Below are positions 1-6,607 of a stretch of 64,000 nt of DNA, in pieces. The translations under genes and the position numbers were made by a program. Within the stretch, counting starts at the first letter, position 1; every line of letters begins with the position of its first letter. Below the pieces are notes generated by a model. That model saw nothing but the letters and a program-made list of their open reading frames with translations, did not search any database and was not told the DNA's origin. The DNA is from an uncultured Flavobacteriaceae bacterium. GTDB taxonomy: Bacteria > Bacteroidota > Bacteroidia > Flavobacteriales > Flavobacteriaceae. The stretch is taken from assembly GCA_947493175.1 (NCBI GenBank), contig CANLQD010000008.1, positions 62,001 through 126,000 of the forward strand, read 5' to 3'.

Positions 1-1
1 T

Positions 2-1582
2 GCTATCTTTTTTGAAAATGATAGTTTGTATCGGGAAATCGATAAGATTCGTACGTATCGGCAAATCAACAACCTCGGGGTCTTTAAATACCCGACCATC
101 ACTTTTGAAACCGATAGTACCCATACAAAGCTCACATCAAATATCTATTTGGCCGCTCGCCCTAAATATTCGTTCGGAGCCAATTTAGATGTGACCCATT
201 CGAACATTCAGCAGATCGGCGTTGCCCTGAGCCCGTCATTGCAAGCCCGAAATTTATTCAAAGGTGCCGAAAACCTAAGCCTCTCGGCACGACTCAGTAT
301 CGGTAATTCCAGCGACCCTAATATTCAGGATAACCGCTTTTTTAATATTCAGGAATACGGGGCCGATTTAAGCCTCGATTTTCCTCGGATTTGGTTTCCT
401 TTTATTAAAACTACGCGCTTGATTCCGAGCTATTCCCTACCAAGGACACGCCTTTCGGTAGGGGCCAGTTTTCAGCAAAACATCGGGCTGGACAAGCGTA
501 CCCTGAACTCGGTATTGGGGTATAGCTGGACACCCTCACAGCGTATCAATCACAATGTGGAGCTACTCAATGTACAATTTGTAAACAATGTACGCCCAGA
601 ACAGTTCTTTCGGTTCTACCGCAGTTCCTATGCCGAATTGGATGGTATTGCCGATGCCTATCAAGATGATAACACCCTAGCCAATCTTTTTTTTACTCCT
701 GAAGGAAGTACCGATCCAGAATTAACTATTCCAGATGGTACGGATGGATTCATAACCGCTGCTTTAAGAAATGAGGTAGAGGGCCTGACCTTGACAGACC
801 GCATCGATATAAGCCGTATCGAGGAACGGCGGGTTCGCCTGGTCGAGGACAACCTCATATTCGCCAGTAACTACACCCTGAATTTAAATAACAGAACCGA
901 CATTACCGACAACAGTTTTTACCAGTTCCGTTTTAAACTGGAAAGTGCCGGCAACCTCCTTTCCGGACTTTCCCAGATCATTCCTTTTGATGGGGAAGAA
1001 GGGAACAGGGAGGTGCTCGACGTTGCTTTTTCACAATATGCCAAAGGGGAAACCGAATTTGTAAAATACTGGGACCTACGGCGCTCCAAGGTATTGGCCT
1101 TCCGCTCTTTTTTCGGGATTGCCGTACCTTACGGAAACTCGAACAGCATCCCCTTTGTACGTAGTTATTTTGCGGGAGGTGCCAATGACAATCGAGGATG
1201 GTTCCCCTACTCCTTGGGTCCGGGACGAACCGATGCTATTAATGACTTCAACGAGGCGAACCTAAAAATTGCCCTTAACTTGGAATACCGCTTTCCGGTG
1301 GCGGGAAATTTTAAAGGAGCCCTTTTTGCCGATGCAGGTAATATTTGGAACGTTTTCGATAATGTAGAAGACCCCGATGCCAAGTTTAAGGGCATTAGCT
1401 CATTAGGCGATATTGCATTGGGATCCGGCTTCGGTCTGCGATACGACTTCACCTATTTTCTCTTTCGGGTCGATTTAGGGTTCAAGACCTACAATCCCGC
1501 CGAAGAGCAATCAAAACGCTGGTTCCGCGACTATAATTTTGCCAACTCGGTATTACAGATAGGCATCAACTATCCGTTTTAG
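2..1582 (+). CDS. Omp85 (BamA/TamA) family outer-membrane protein, TamL-like, 3' part only
   Basis: The reading frame is open to the left edge of the window, so the N-terminus (signal peptide and POTRA domains) is missing and about 526 codons remain. What is left is a C-terminal 16-stranded-barrel type sequence: alternating polar/hydrophobic strands, an F-x-GG-x4-RGW stretch near residue 390 that matches the conserved lid-loop RG(F/Y/W) motif of Omp85 proteins, and a terminal phenylalanine after I-N-Y-P, typical of outer-membrane barrels. In Flavobacteria an Omp85 lipoprotein called TamL commonly precedes fbaA and accD, which are the next genes here; that synteny is the reason for preferring TamL over a second BamA (a full bamA lies at 30.1-32.8 kb). 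The TamL name is inference because the lipoprotein signal is outside the window. Confidence 0.8.
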   Translation, partial: AIFFENDSLYREIDKIRTYRQINNLGVFKYPTITFETDSTHTKLTSNIYLAARPKYSFGANLDVTHSNIQQIGVALSPSLQARNLFKGAENLSLSARLSIGNSSDPNIQDNRFFNIQEYGADLSLDFPRIWFPFIKTTRLIPSYSLPRTRLSVGASFQQNIGLDKRTLNSVLGYSWTPSQRINHNVELLNVQFVNNVRPEQFFRFYRSSYAELDGIADAYQDDNTLANLFFTPEGSTDPELTIPDGTDGFITAALRNEVEGLTLTDRIDISRIEERRVRLVEDNLIFASNYTLNLNNRTDITDNSFYQFRFKLESAGNLLSGLSQIIPFDGEEGNREVLDVAFSQYAKGETEFVKYWDLRRSKVLAFRSFFGIAVPYGNSNSIPFVRSYFAGGANDNRGWFPYSLGPGRTDAINDFNEANLKIALNLEYRFPVAGNFKGALFADAGNIWNVFDNVEDPDAKFKGISSLGDIALGSGFGLRYDFTYFLFRVDLGFKTYNPAEEQSKRWFRDYNFANSVLQIGINYPF

Positions 1583-1594
1583 AGTTGATTTCAG

Positions 1595-1945
1595 CTGAAC
1601 GTCGGCAGTGGCACAGGCTGCAAAGTTTGGATGTTCTATCGTTTCAGGTTAAAAGTATCAAAGAGATACTTTATTTAAATTAGATATTTGGGCTTGAATT
1701 TGAGTTCGTGCTTGATCAAGCGGGCAGTTGGCGGCGGTAGAAAGCAGGAGAGGCATGATATTTCATCATTTCAGGTCTCAAAGAGATATTGTATTTGAGT
1801 TAGATGTTTGTGTTTTAGCCTTTCTTCCTTGCCTTGACGGGCTTGGCATAACATTAATCCTATTCAATCGGTATTTTGGTTAAATATTCAAGGAATCGAA
1901 AAGATATATTTGAGTTTGATTTTTGAATTTGTATTTGAGTTTCAA
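1595..1945. repeat. Decayed tandem repeat, three units of about 120 bp
   Basis: The 446-base gap between the Omp85 gene and fbaA holds no credible gene. A core of about 33 bases starting TCAAAGAGATA and ending near GATATTTG recurs at about 1658, 1778 and 1896, i.e. at steps of about 120. The flanks also align: a GGCAGT(T)GGC block and a TTTCAGG block precede the first two cores at matching distances. The third copy is shorter and more diverged. No T-run hairpin closing the upstream gene was recognised. Seen directly; function unknown. Confidence 0.6.
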
Positions 1946-1983
1946 CTTCCTAAAGTCGATAGTGGGCTACCAGTAATTTTTAT

Positions 1984-1991
1984 TACTTTTG
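1984..1991 (+). promoter_or_regulatory. Promoter -7 element for fbaA
   Basis: TACTTTTG matches the Bacteroidota -7 consensus TAnnTTTG and lies 37 bases before the fbaA start. No clear TTG -33 box is seen at the usual distance. Confidence 0.6.
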
Positions 1992-2028
1992 TGCATTCCA
2001 ATAAAACAACTAAACAGACTACAACATT

Positions 2029-3096
2029 ATGTCGCATAACATACGACCAGGAGTTGCCACCGGTGACGAGGTACAAGAAATTTTCAACTACGCCAAACAA
2101 AAAGGATTTGCCCTTCCGGCAGTAAATGTAATCGGTTCGAATACCATCAACGGGGTCCTGGAAACGGCAGCGAGTTTAAATGCACCGGTCATTATACAGT
2201 TTTCGAATGGCGGAGCCCAATTCAATGCAGGAAAGGGACTTTCCAATGAAAACCAGCGAGCGGCCATCCAAGGGGCCGTGGCAGGTGCCAAACACGTTCA
2301 TCAGCTAGCGGAAGCCTATGGTGCGACCGTTATTTTGCATACCGACCACTGCGCAAAAAAATTATTGCCTTGGATCGATGGTATGCTCGAAGCCAGTGAA
2401 AAACACTTTGCCGAAACCGGAAAATCATTGTTCAGTTCACACATGATCGATCTTTCGGAAGAACCTATTGAAGAGAATATCGAAATCTGCAAAGGGTACT
2501 TGGAACGCATGGCCAAAATGAACATGACGCTAGAAATTGAACTCGGTATTACCGGCGGAGAGGAAGATGGTGTAGACAATTCAGATGTAGACGATAGTAA
2601 GTTATATACCCAACCCGAAGAAGTGGCCTATGCCTATGAAGAACTTTCAAAAGTAAGCCATCGCTTTACCATTGCCGCAGCTTTTGGCAACGTACATGGG
2701 GTATACAAACCGGGCAATGTAAAATTAACCCCAAAAATTCTGAAAAATTCTCAAGAATACATCAGCGAAAAATACGGTGTAGAACACAATCATATCGATT
2801 TTGTATTCCACGGTGGCTCGGGATCCACGGTAGAGGAGATTCGCGAAGGTATTAGTTACGGGGTCATTAAGATGAATATCGATACCGATCTTCAATATGC
2901 TTTTCTTTCAGGAGTTCGGGATTATGTTCAGGAGAAGAAAGACTTCTTACAGTCTCAAATCGGAAACCCAAAAGGAGCCGACGAGCCCAATAAAAAGTTT
3001 TATGACCCCCGTGTTTGGTTACGTGAAGGTGAAAAAAGCTTTGTAGAGCGTTTGAAAAAGGCGTTTGAAGATCTGAATAATGTAAATACCTTATAA
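2029..3096 (+). CDS. fbaA: Class II fructose-bisphosphate aldolase
   Basis: Cytosolic glycolysis/gluconeogenesis enzyme that splits fructose 1,6-bisphosphate into dihydroxyacetone phosphate and glyceraldehyde 3-phosphate using a zinc ion. The 355 aa length fits the E. coli-type class II enzyme. Visible active-site segments: H-T-D-H at residues 104-107 (catalytic Asp and first zinc His), an E-x-E-L-G-x-x-G-G-E-E-D-G block, N-V-H-G-V-Y with the second zinc His, and F-H-G-G-S-G-S with the third, followed by a phosphate-binding N-x-D-T-D segment. ATG 2029 is chosen because it sits 37 bases after a good -7 element. accD follows after 38 bases; the pair is a common flavobacterial neighbourhood. Confidence 0.97.
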   Translation: MSHNIRPGVATGDEVQEIFNYAKQKGFALPAVNVIGSNTINGVLETAASLNAPVIIQFSNGGAQFNAGKGLSNENQRAAIQGAVAGAKHVHQLAEAYGATVILHTDHCAKKLLPWIDGMLEASEKHFAETGKSLFSSHMIDLSEEPIEENIEICKGYLERMAKMNMTLEIELGITGGEEDGVDNSDVDDSKLYTQPEEVAYAYEELSKVSHRFTIAAAFGNVHGVYKPGNVKLTPKILKNSQEYISEKYGVEHNHIDFVFHGGSGSTVEEIREGISYGVIKMNIDTDLQYAFLSGVRDYVQEKKDFLQSQIGNPKGADEPNKKFYDPRVWLREGEKSFVERLKKAFEDLNNVNTL

Positions 3097-3119
3097 CTTT
3101 CAAAAAAATCGGTACAATC

Positions 3120-3127
3120 TAAATTTG
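3120..3127 (+). promoter_or_regulatory. Possible promoter -7 element for accD
   Basis: TAAATTTG fits the -7 consensus but ends only 7 bases before the accD ATG, so a transcript from it would be almost leaderless. accD could also be read from the fbaA promoter. Confidence 0.45.
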
Positions 3128-3134
3128 GGGCGAT

Positions 3135-4007
3135 ATGACAGCATGGTTCAAAAGAAAGGAAAAAGGAATACAAACCGCAACCGAGGAAAAGAAAGACACA
3201 CCGAAAGGACTTTGGTATAAGTCTCCCACCGGTAAAATCGTAGAGTCGGAAGTGCTTGCAGAGAATTTCTATGTAAGTCCAGAAGACGACTATCATGTTC
3301 GAATCGGAAGCAAGGAATACTTTGAAATACTCTTTGATGACAACAAGTTCAAAGAGCTCGATACCAAACTTACTTCCAAAGATCCCTTAAAGTTCGAGGA
3401 TACCAAAAAGTATTCGGATCGATTAAAGGCAGCGCAAAAAAAGACCGGACTCAAGGATGCCGTTCGTACAGCTGTTGGTAAATCGTTGGGGAAAGATTTG
3501 GTCGTTGCTTGTATGGATTTCTCCTTTATCGGCGGTTCTATGGGGAGTGTTGTTGGTGAAAAAATTGCTCGTGCCATTGACCATTCAATCAAAAAGAAAA
3601 TTCCTTTTATGATGATTTCCAAATCGGGTGGCGCCCGTATGATGGAAGCGGCATTGTCACTCATGCAGCTGGCGAAGACCTCTGCCAAACTCGCGCAACT
3701 GGCCGAGACGAAAATTCCGTACATATCACTATGTACGGACCCCACAACGGGTGGAACCACGGCCTCTTATGCGATGTTGGGCGACATTAACATCTCTGAA
3801 CCAGGGGCATTGATCGGTTTTGCGGGGCCCCGCGTTGTGAAGGAAGCAACGGGGAAAGACCTACCGAAAGGCTTTCAAACGGCCGAGTTTGTTTTAGAAC
3901 ATGGGTTTCTTGATTTTATCGTTCACCGGAGTGAATTAAAGAGAAAGATAAATCTCTATATCGATTTGATTCAAAATAATCCTGTACGAACTGAACCCGC
4001 TTCCTAA
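3135..4007 (+). CDS. accD: Acetyl-CoA carboxylase carboxyltransferase subunit beta
   Basis: Beta subunit of the carboxyltransferase that moves the carboxyl group from biotin to acetyl-CoA, the first step of fatty-acid synthesis; partner of AccA, which is not in this window. The 290 aa protein aligns through the crotonase-like core: F-x-G-G-S-M-G-S-V-V-G, S-G-G-A-R-M, D-P-T-T-G-G-T-T-A-S and I-G-F-A-G-P-R-V are all present. Odd point: the N-terminal zinc ribbon of the E. coli enzyme (two C-x2-C pairs) is kept in outline but all four cysteines are replaced, by S30-P-T-G33 and S48-P-E-D51. From memory this is usual in Flavobacteria, so it is probably a working lineage variant and not a decayed gene. 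Confidence 0.96.
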   Translation: MTAWFKRKEKGIQTATEEKKDTPKGLWYKSPTGKIVESEVLAENFYVSPEDDYHVRIGSKEYFEILFDDNKFKELDTKLTSKDPLKFEDTKKYSDRLKAAQKKTGLKDAVRTAVGKSLGKDLVVACMDFSFIGGSMGSVVGEKIARAIDHSIKKKIPFMMISKSGGARMMEAALSLMQLAKTSAKLAQLAETKIPYISLCTDPTTGGTTASYAMLGDINISEPGALIGFAGPRVVKEATGKDLPKGFQTAEFVLEHGFLDFIVHRSELKRKINLYIDLIQNNPVRTEPAS

Positions 4008-4056
4008 AAACGCAACCGCCTTAAGCCAAAGTAGTCGTTGTCAAATTTGGCAAATA

Positions 4057-4079
4057 ACCTCGTGGCAAGCCCACGGGGT
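4057..4079 (+). terminator. Weak hairpin after accD
   Basis: Nine-base stem ACCTCGTGG / CCACGGGGT with one G-T pair and a 5-base loop, 50 bases after accD. No proper T-run follows, so termination is uncertain. Confidence 0.4.
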
Positions 4080-4183
4080 ATTCTTAGGAAATCAACTTTT
4101 GATTTCGACACAAGCGTCGGAGCATTATAAATCTCGATTGTCGAGTAAAGATTAGGTTCAGAAGTACCTTTAAAAAGTACCCT

Positions 4184-4687
4184 ATGAAAATGCTTGTTCC
4201 CTTTTTGTTGCCGTTGATTACCTCTTTAATACTATGCTGTTCTACCGATAAAGTGACGGCAGATTTGAACGCGGCGGCAGAAACATCTGAAATTGCCTCA
4301 AAAGAAGGATTGGCCCAGGTAGTCAATGTAGTAATTTCAGGAAATGAAAACGACTACACCTTTAATGTAACGGTGGTAAGTCCCGATACCGGTTGTGAAC
4401 AATATGCCGATTGGTGGGAAGTAATCGATTTGGACGGAAATCTGATTTATCGCAGAATTCTGACCCATAGCCATGTAGAAGAACAGCCCTTTAGTCGCCC
4501 TGGAGGACCTATCGCCATTTCAGAGTCGACAGAAGTTTATGTTCGGGCGCACATGAACAATAAAGGGTATGGAAGTGCCGTACTCCAGGGATCGGTTGAA
4601 AAAGGTTTTGACGCGATCCAATTAAACACCGAATTCGCCGAAGACTTGGCCAGTGCGGACCCCTTACCAGAAGCTTGTGCATTTTAG
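4184..4687 (+). CDS. Small lipoprotein of unknown function
   Basis: The 167 aa product starts with a short basic region and a hydrophobic stretch ending in L-I-L-C-C-S, a plausible but not classical lipobox; a signal for export is clear. The mature part is mostly beta-like and contains D-T-G-C-E-Q-Y-A-D-W-W-E, then G-G-P-I-A-I and a C-terminal P-E-A-C. I do not recognise a named domain. The residues Asp-Trp-Trp and the paired cysteines look like conserved structural features of a small secreted beta protein. The gene stands alone, with a hairpin upstream and a convergent lipoprotein gene downstream. A second ATG at 4190 would shorten it by two residues. Confidence 0.75.
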   Translation: MKMLVPFLLPLITSLILCCSTDKVTADLNAAAETSEIASKEGLAQVVNVVISGNENDYTFNVTVVSPDTGCEQYADWWEVIDLDGNLIYRRILTHSHVEEQPFSRPGGPIAISESTEVYVRAHMNNKGYGSAVLQGSVEKGFDAIQLNTEFAEDLASADPLPEACAF

Positions 4688-4892
4688 ACTGCTTTGTTCA
4701 AGCAACATAGGAGGCGTTAAGCGCTCAAAGCCCTACCACTAAAACCGGAATCGAGCCAATCACAAATAATTGGGACAGACATTAAACCAGATGATTGTCA
4801 ATTGCTGCCGGGCACTATAGTGTCGGGGTTCGACCATCTAATGTGACTATACCGCAAATACGGTTTTCAATCCCGAGGTCTTGGCTTTATAT

Positions 4893-4936
4893 TAAAAAAG
4901 TGCGATCAAAATGGATAAAGCCATTTCAACCGCACT
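4893..4936 (-). terminator. Rho-independent terminator of the 4959-5828 gene
   Basis: Read on the minus strand: AGTGCG and CGCACT enclose an inner AAATGG / CCATTT stem, followed at once by a run of seven T. A good intrinsic terminator just past the stop codon. Confidence 0.8.
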
Positions 4937-4958
4937 ATCACCCTAACCAACCAAACGT

Positions 4959-5828
4959 CTAATTTAAAAACCTTCTTAGGAGAATTTCTTCAGTTGTTCC
5001 GTCGGCATAGGTAAGCGTGCCCTTGGCATCGCAACTGCCATCACCAAAGTCCAAACTTACACTAGCATCATTTCTGCTGATATCGAGCACACCGCTCACC
5101 ACAAATCGGCAAGACCACTCTCTACGCAAAGGGGTCGTAATTTCTTTGGTGTGAACATTCCCCAATTTTCCGGTATGCGTTCCTTGTCCGGTAATCAGGA
5201 ACACATTGTCTCCCCAGAACCCAGAACCGTATCCTTCGATCCACTCACGTGACCTATTTCCTATAAAACTGGAAACATCACCATCGGGCCATGTACCGCT
5301 AAAAGTCCATGTCGCATTTGACTGCGGGTTCCCGTTCCCGTTATCCCTCATTCGTTCCACGGTAGCACTTCCTTCGATTGCTACCCCGTTAAAAACAAAA
5401 TTTTCCAAGGATAGGTTTAACGTTTTCATGGCCATGTCCATGTCTTTTGCATAGCTTAAATAAATTATTCCACTAAGCACATTGCCATTGGGCAATTCAC
5501 AACCTTCACCAAAATCGATGGTCTTATCTTTTGTGGTTTCGGTCTCCACAGTCGTTATGGTAACACAATCAGGTAAATAATCGGAGCGGTAGTCTCCCTT
5601 TGCGGTGGCCGAAATCTCATCGGAGGCATATATGTCTTCGGCAATGCCCATAATGTCTTCCGAAATCAGTTCCGCTTCGTCGCTGGTTTTTAGTTCGGTG
5701 GCGGTAATGACCTCTCCATCGCCAAGATCTATGGAAGATGTCGTTTCCTCTTTACTACAAGAAGCTAATAGCATTAGGCCTGAAAGCACTACGCTTGAGA
5801 TGTACTGTTTTTTGAGGCTCTTTTTCAT
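4959..5828 (-). CDS. Secreted lipoprotein of unknown function
   Basis: The 289 aa product has a lipoprotein signal peptide ending L-L-A-S-C-S at residues 20-25, so it should be anchored in an envelope membrane. The mature part has a repeated signature of a cysteine before a T-rich strand and D-F-G-(E/D)-G-x-C: one copy near residues 105-135 (D-C-V-T-I-T, then D-F-G-E-G-C) and one near 250-270 (S-C-R-F, then D-F-G-D-G-S-C-D). Proteins with this D-F-G-x-G-C pattern are common in Bacteroidota genomes and, as far as I recall, uncharacterised. It ends in its own terminator and forms a single-gene unit, convergent with the lipoprotein at 4184-4687. Confidence 0.8.
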   Translation of the reverse strand: MKKSLKKQYISSVVLSGLMLLASCSKEETTSSIDLGDGEVITATELKTSDEAELISEDIMGIAEDIYASDEISATAKGDYRSDYLPDCVTITTVETETTKDKTIDFGEGCELPNGNVLSGIIYLSYAKDMDMAMKTLNLSLENFVFNGVAIEGSATVERMRDNGNGNPQSNATWTFSGTWPDGDVSSFIGNRSREWIEGYGSGFWGDNVFLITGQGTHTGKLGNVHTKEITTPLRREWSCRFVVSGVLDISRNDASVSLDFGDGSCDAKGTLTYADGTTEEILLRRFLN

Positions 5829-5869
5829 CGTTTTAAATTTTAATTGTTCGTTATTTGTATTAGCGAAAT

Positions 5870-5938
5870 CACTTTTTTAAATCTTGACTAGTATCGATTT
5901 AGTATGTAATAAGTGATTGAACGGTAACACTTTTTTAA
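5870..5938. repeat. Direct repeat in the gap between the lipoprotein and rpsO
   Basis: CACTTTTTTAA occurs at 5870-5880 and again at 5928-5938, 58 bases apart, in the upstream region of the minus-strand lipoprotein. Each is followed by a similar ATCTTG / GATTTG tail. It could be a paired regulator site or chance in AT-rich DNA. Confidence 0.3.
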
Positions 5939-6025
5939 GATTTGTGGAAGTAGGACCGCATAAGATCAAAAAGGTTTAATCTGTTTTAAAAAAAAAATCT
6001 ATAGGGTACATCGAAAAAATATCTT

Positions 6026-6033
6026 TATCTTTG
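6026..6033 (+). promoter_or_regulatory. Promoter -7 element for rpsO
   Basis: TATCTTTG, a full match to TAnnTTTG, 54 bases before the rpsO start. Confidence 0.65.
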
Positions 6034-6087
6034 CGCCCTGATTGAAAATCAGTCAGATACATAAAAATCATTTAAAACAATATTGGA

Positions 6088-6357
6088 ATGTATTTAACCA
6101 AGGAAAAAAAGGCCGAAATCTTCAAGAAACACGGCGGAGAAGAAAAAAACACAGGTTCTACCGAAGGGCAGATTGCATTGTTCACACACCGCATCAACCA
6201 CCTGACCGGGCACCTCAAAAAAAACCATAAAGATTACAACACCGAGCGTTCCTTGGTGCGTTTGGTAGGTAAAAGAAGAAGCCTGCTAGATTATTTGAAA
6301 AAGAAGGATATTGTAAAATATCGTGAATTGATCAAAGAATTAGGTATTAGAAAGTAA
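6088..6357 (+). CDS. rpsO: 30S ribosomal protein S15
   Basis: Primary 16S rRNA-binding protein of the small subunit platform. The 89 aa length is exactly that of the family, and the family signature is clear: G-S-T-E-G-Q-I-A near residue 25, H-L-x-x-H-x-K-x-x-H-K-D-Y around 40-50 and R-R-x-L-L-D-Y-L at 65-72. It is followed by a strong intrinsic terminator and then pnp, the same rpsO-pnp order as in E. coli. In E. coli S15 represses its own translation through a leader fold; no such fold is obvious here. Confidence 0.97.
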   Translation: MYLTKEKKAEIFKKHGGEEKNTGSTEGQIALFTHRINHLTGHLKKNHKDYNTERSLVRLVGKRRSLLDYLKKKDIVKYRELIKELGIRK

Positions 6358-6364
6358 AAGATAA

Positions 6365-6391
6365 GGGGGAAGCAAGCTTCCCCCTTTTTTT
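6365..6391 (+). terminator. Rho-independent terminator after rpsO
   Basis: GGGGGAAGC (6365-6373) pairs perfectly with GCTTCCCCC (6376-6384) and is followed by seven T. Confidence 0.92.
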
Positions 6392-6397
6392 AAGTAC

Positions 6398-6413
6398 TGC
6401 CTACAGGTAGGCA
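6398..6413. repeat. Short palindrome TGCCTAC-AG-GTAGGCA
   Basis: Perfect 7-base arms with a 2-base centre, directly after the rpsO terminator. Palindromes of the TGCCTAC/GTAGGCA type are, from memory, frequent between genes in Flavobacteria and may be a small interspersed repeat. Only one copy was seen in this window. Confidence 0.45.
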
Positions 6414-6576
6414 TAAGTTCTTTTAATGATTTTCGTTGTATTCCGATCATCCTCGGAAAACAAAAAACGCCCTCCGAAAAGGCAGGGGCAAAAAAGCTTC
6501 ACAAAGTTTTTCATTGGTCAACACAACACAACAACTCCGGCCAGAGAAAAAGTCGGAAAGACCATTGTTTAACAGG

Positions 6577-6592
6577 TTCGCTTTAGAGCGAA
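6577..6592 (+). promoter_or_regulatory. Hairpin in the pnp leader
   Basis: TTCGCT-TTAG-AGCGAA forms a 6-base stem with a 4-base loop 16 bases before the pnp ATG, near the ribosome-binding region. In E. coli a leader hairpin is the target of RNase III and PNPase autoregulation; a similar role here is inference only. Confidence 0.4.
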
Positions 6593-6607
6593 TTTTAAAT
6601 CAAATTT

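Noticed and set aside
1910..2125. 71-codon frame overlapping the fbaA start
   Set aside because: Runs through the repeat and the fbaA promoter in another frame.
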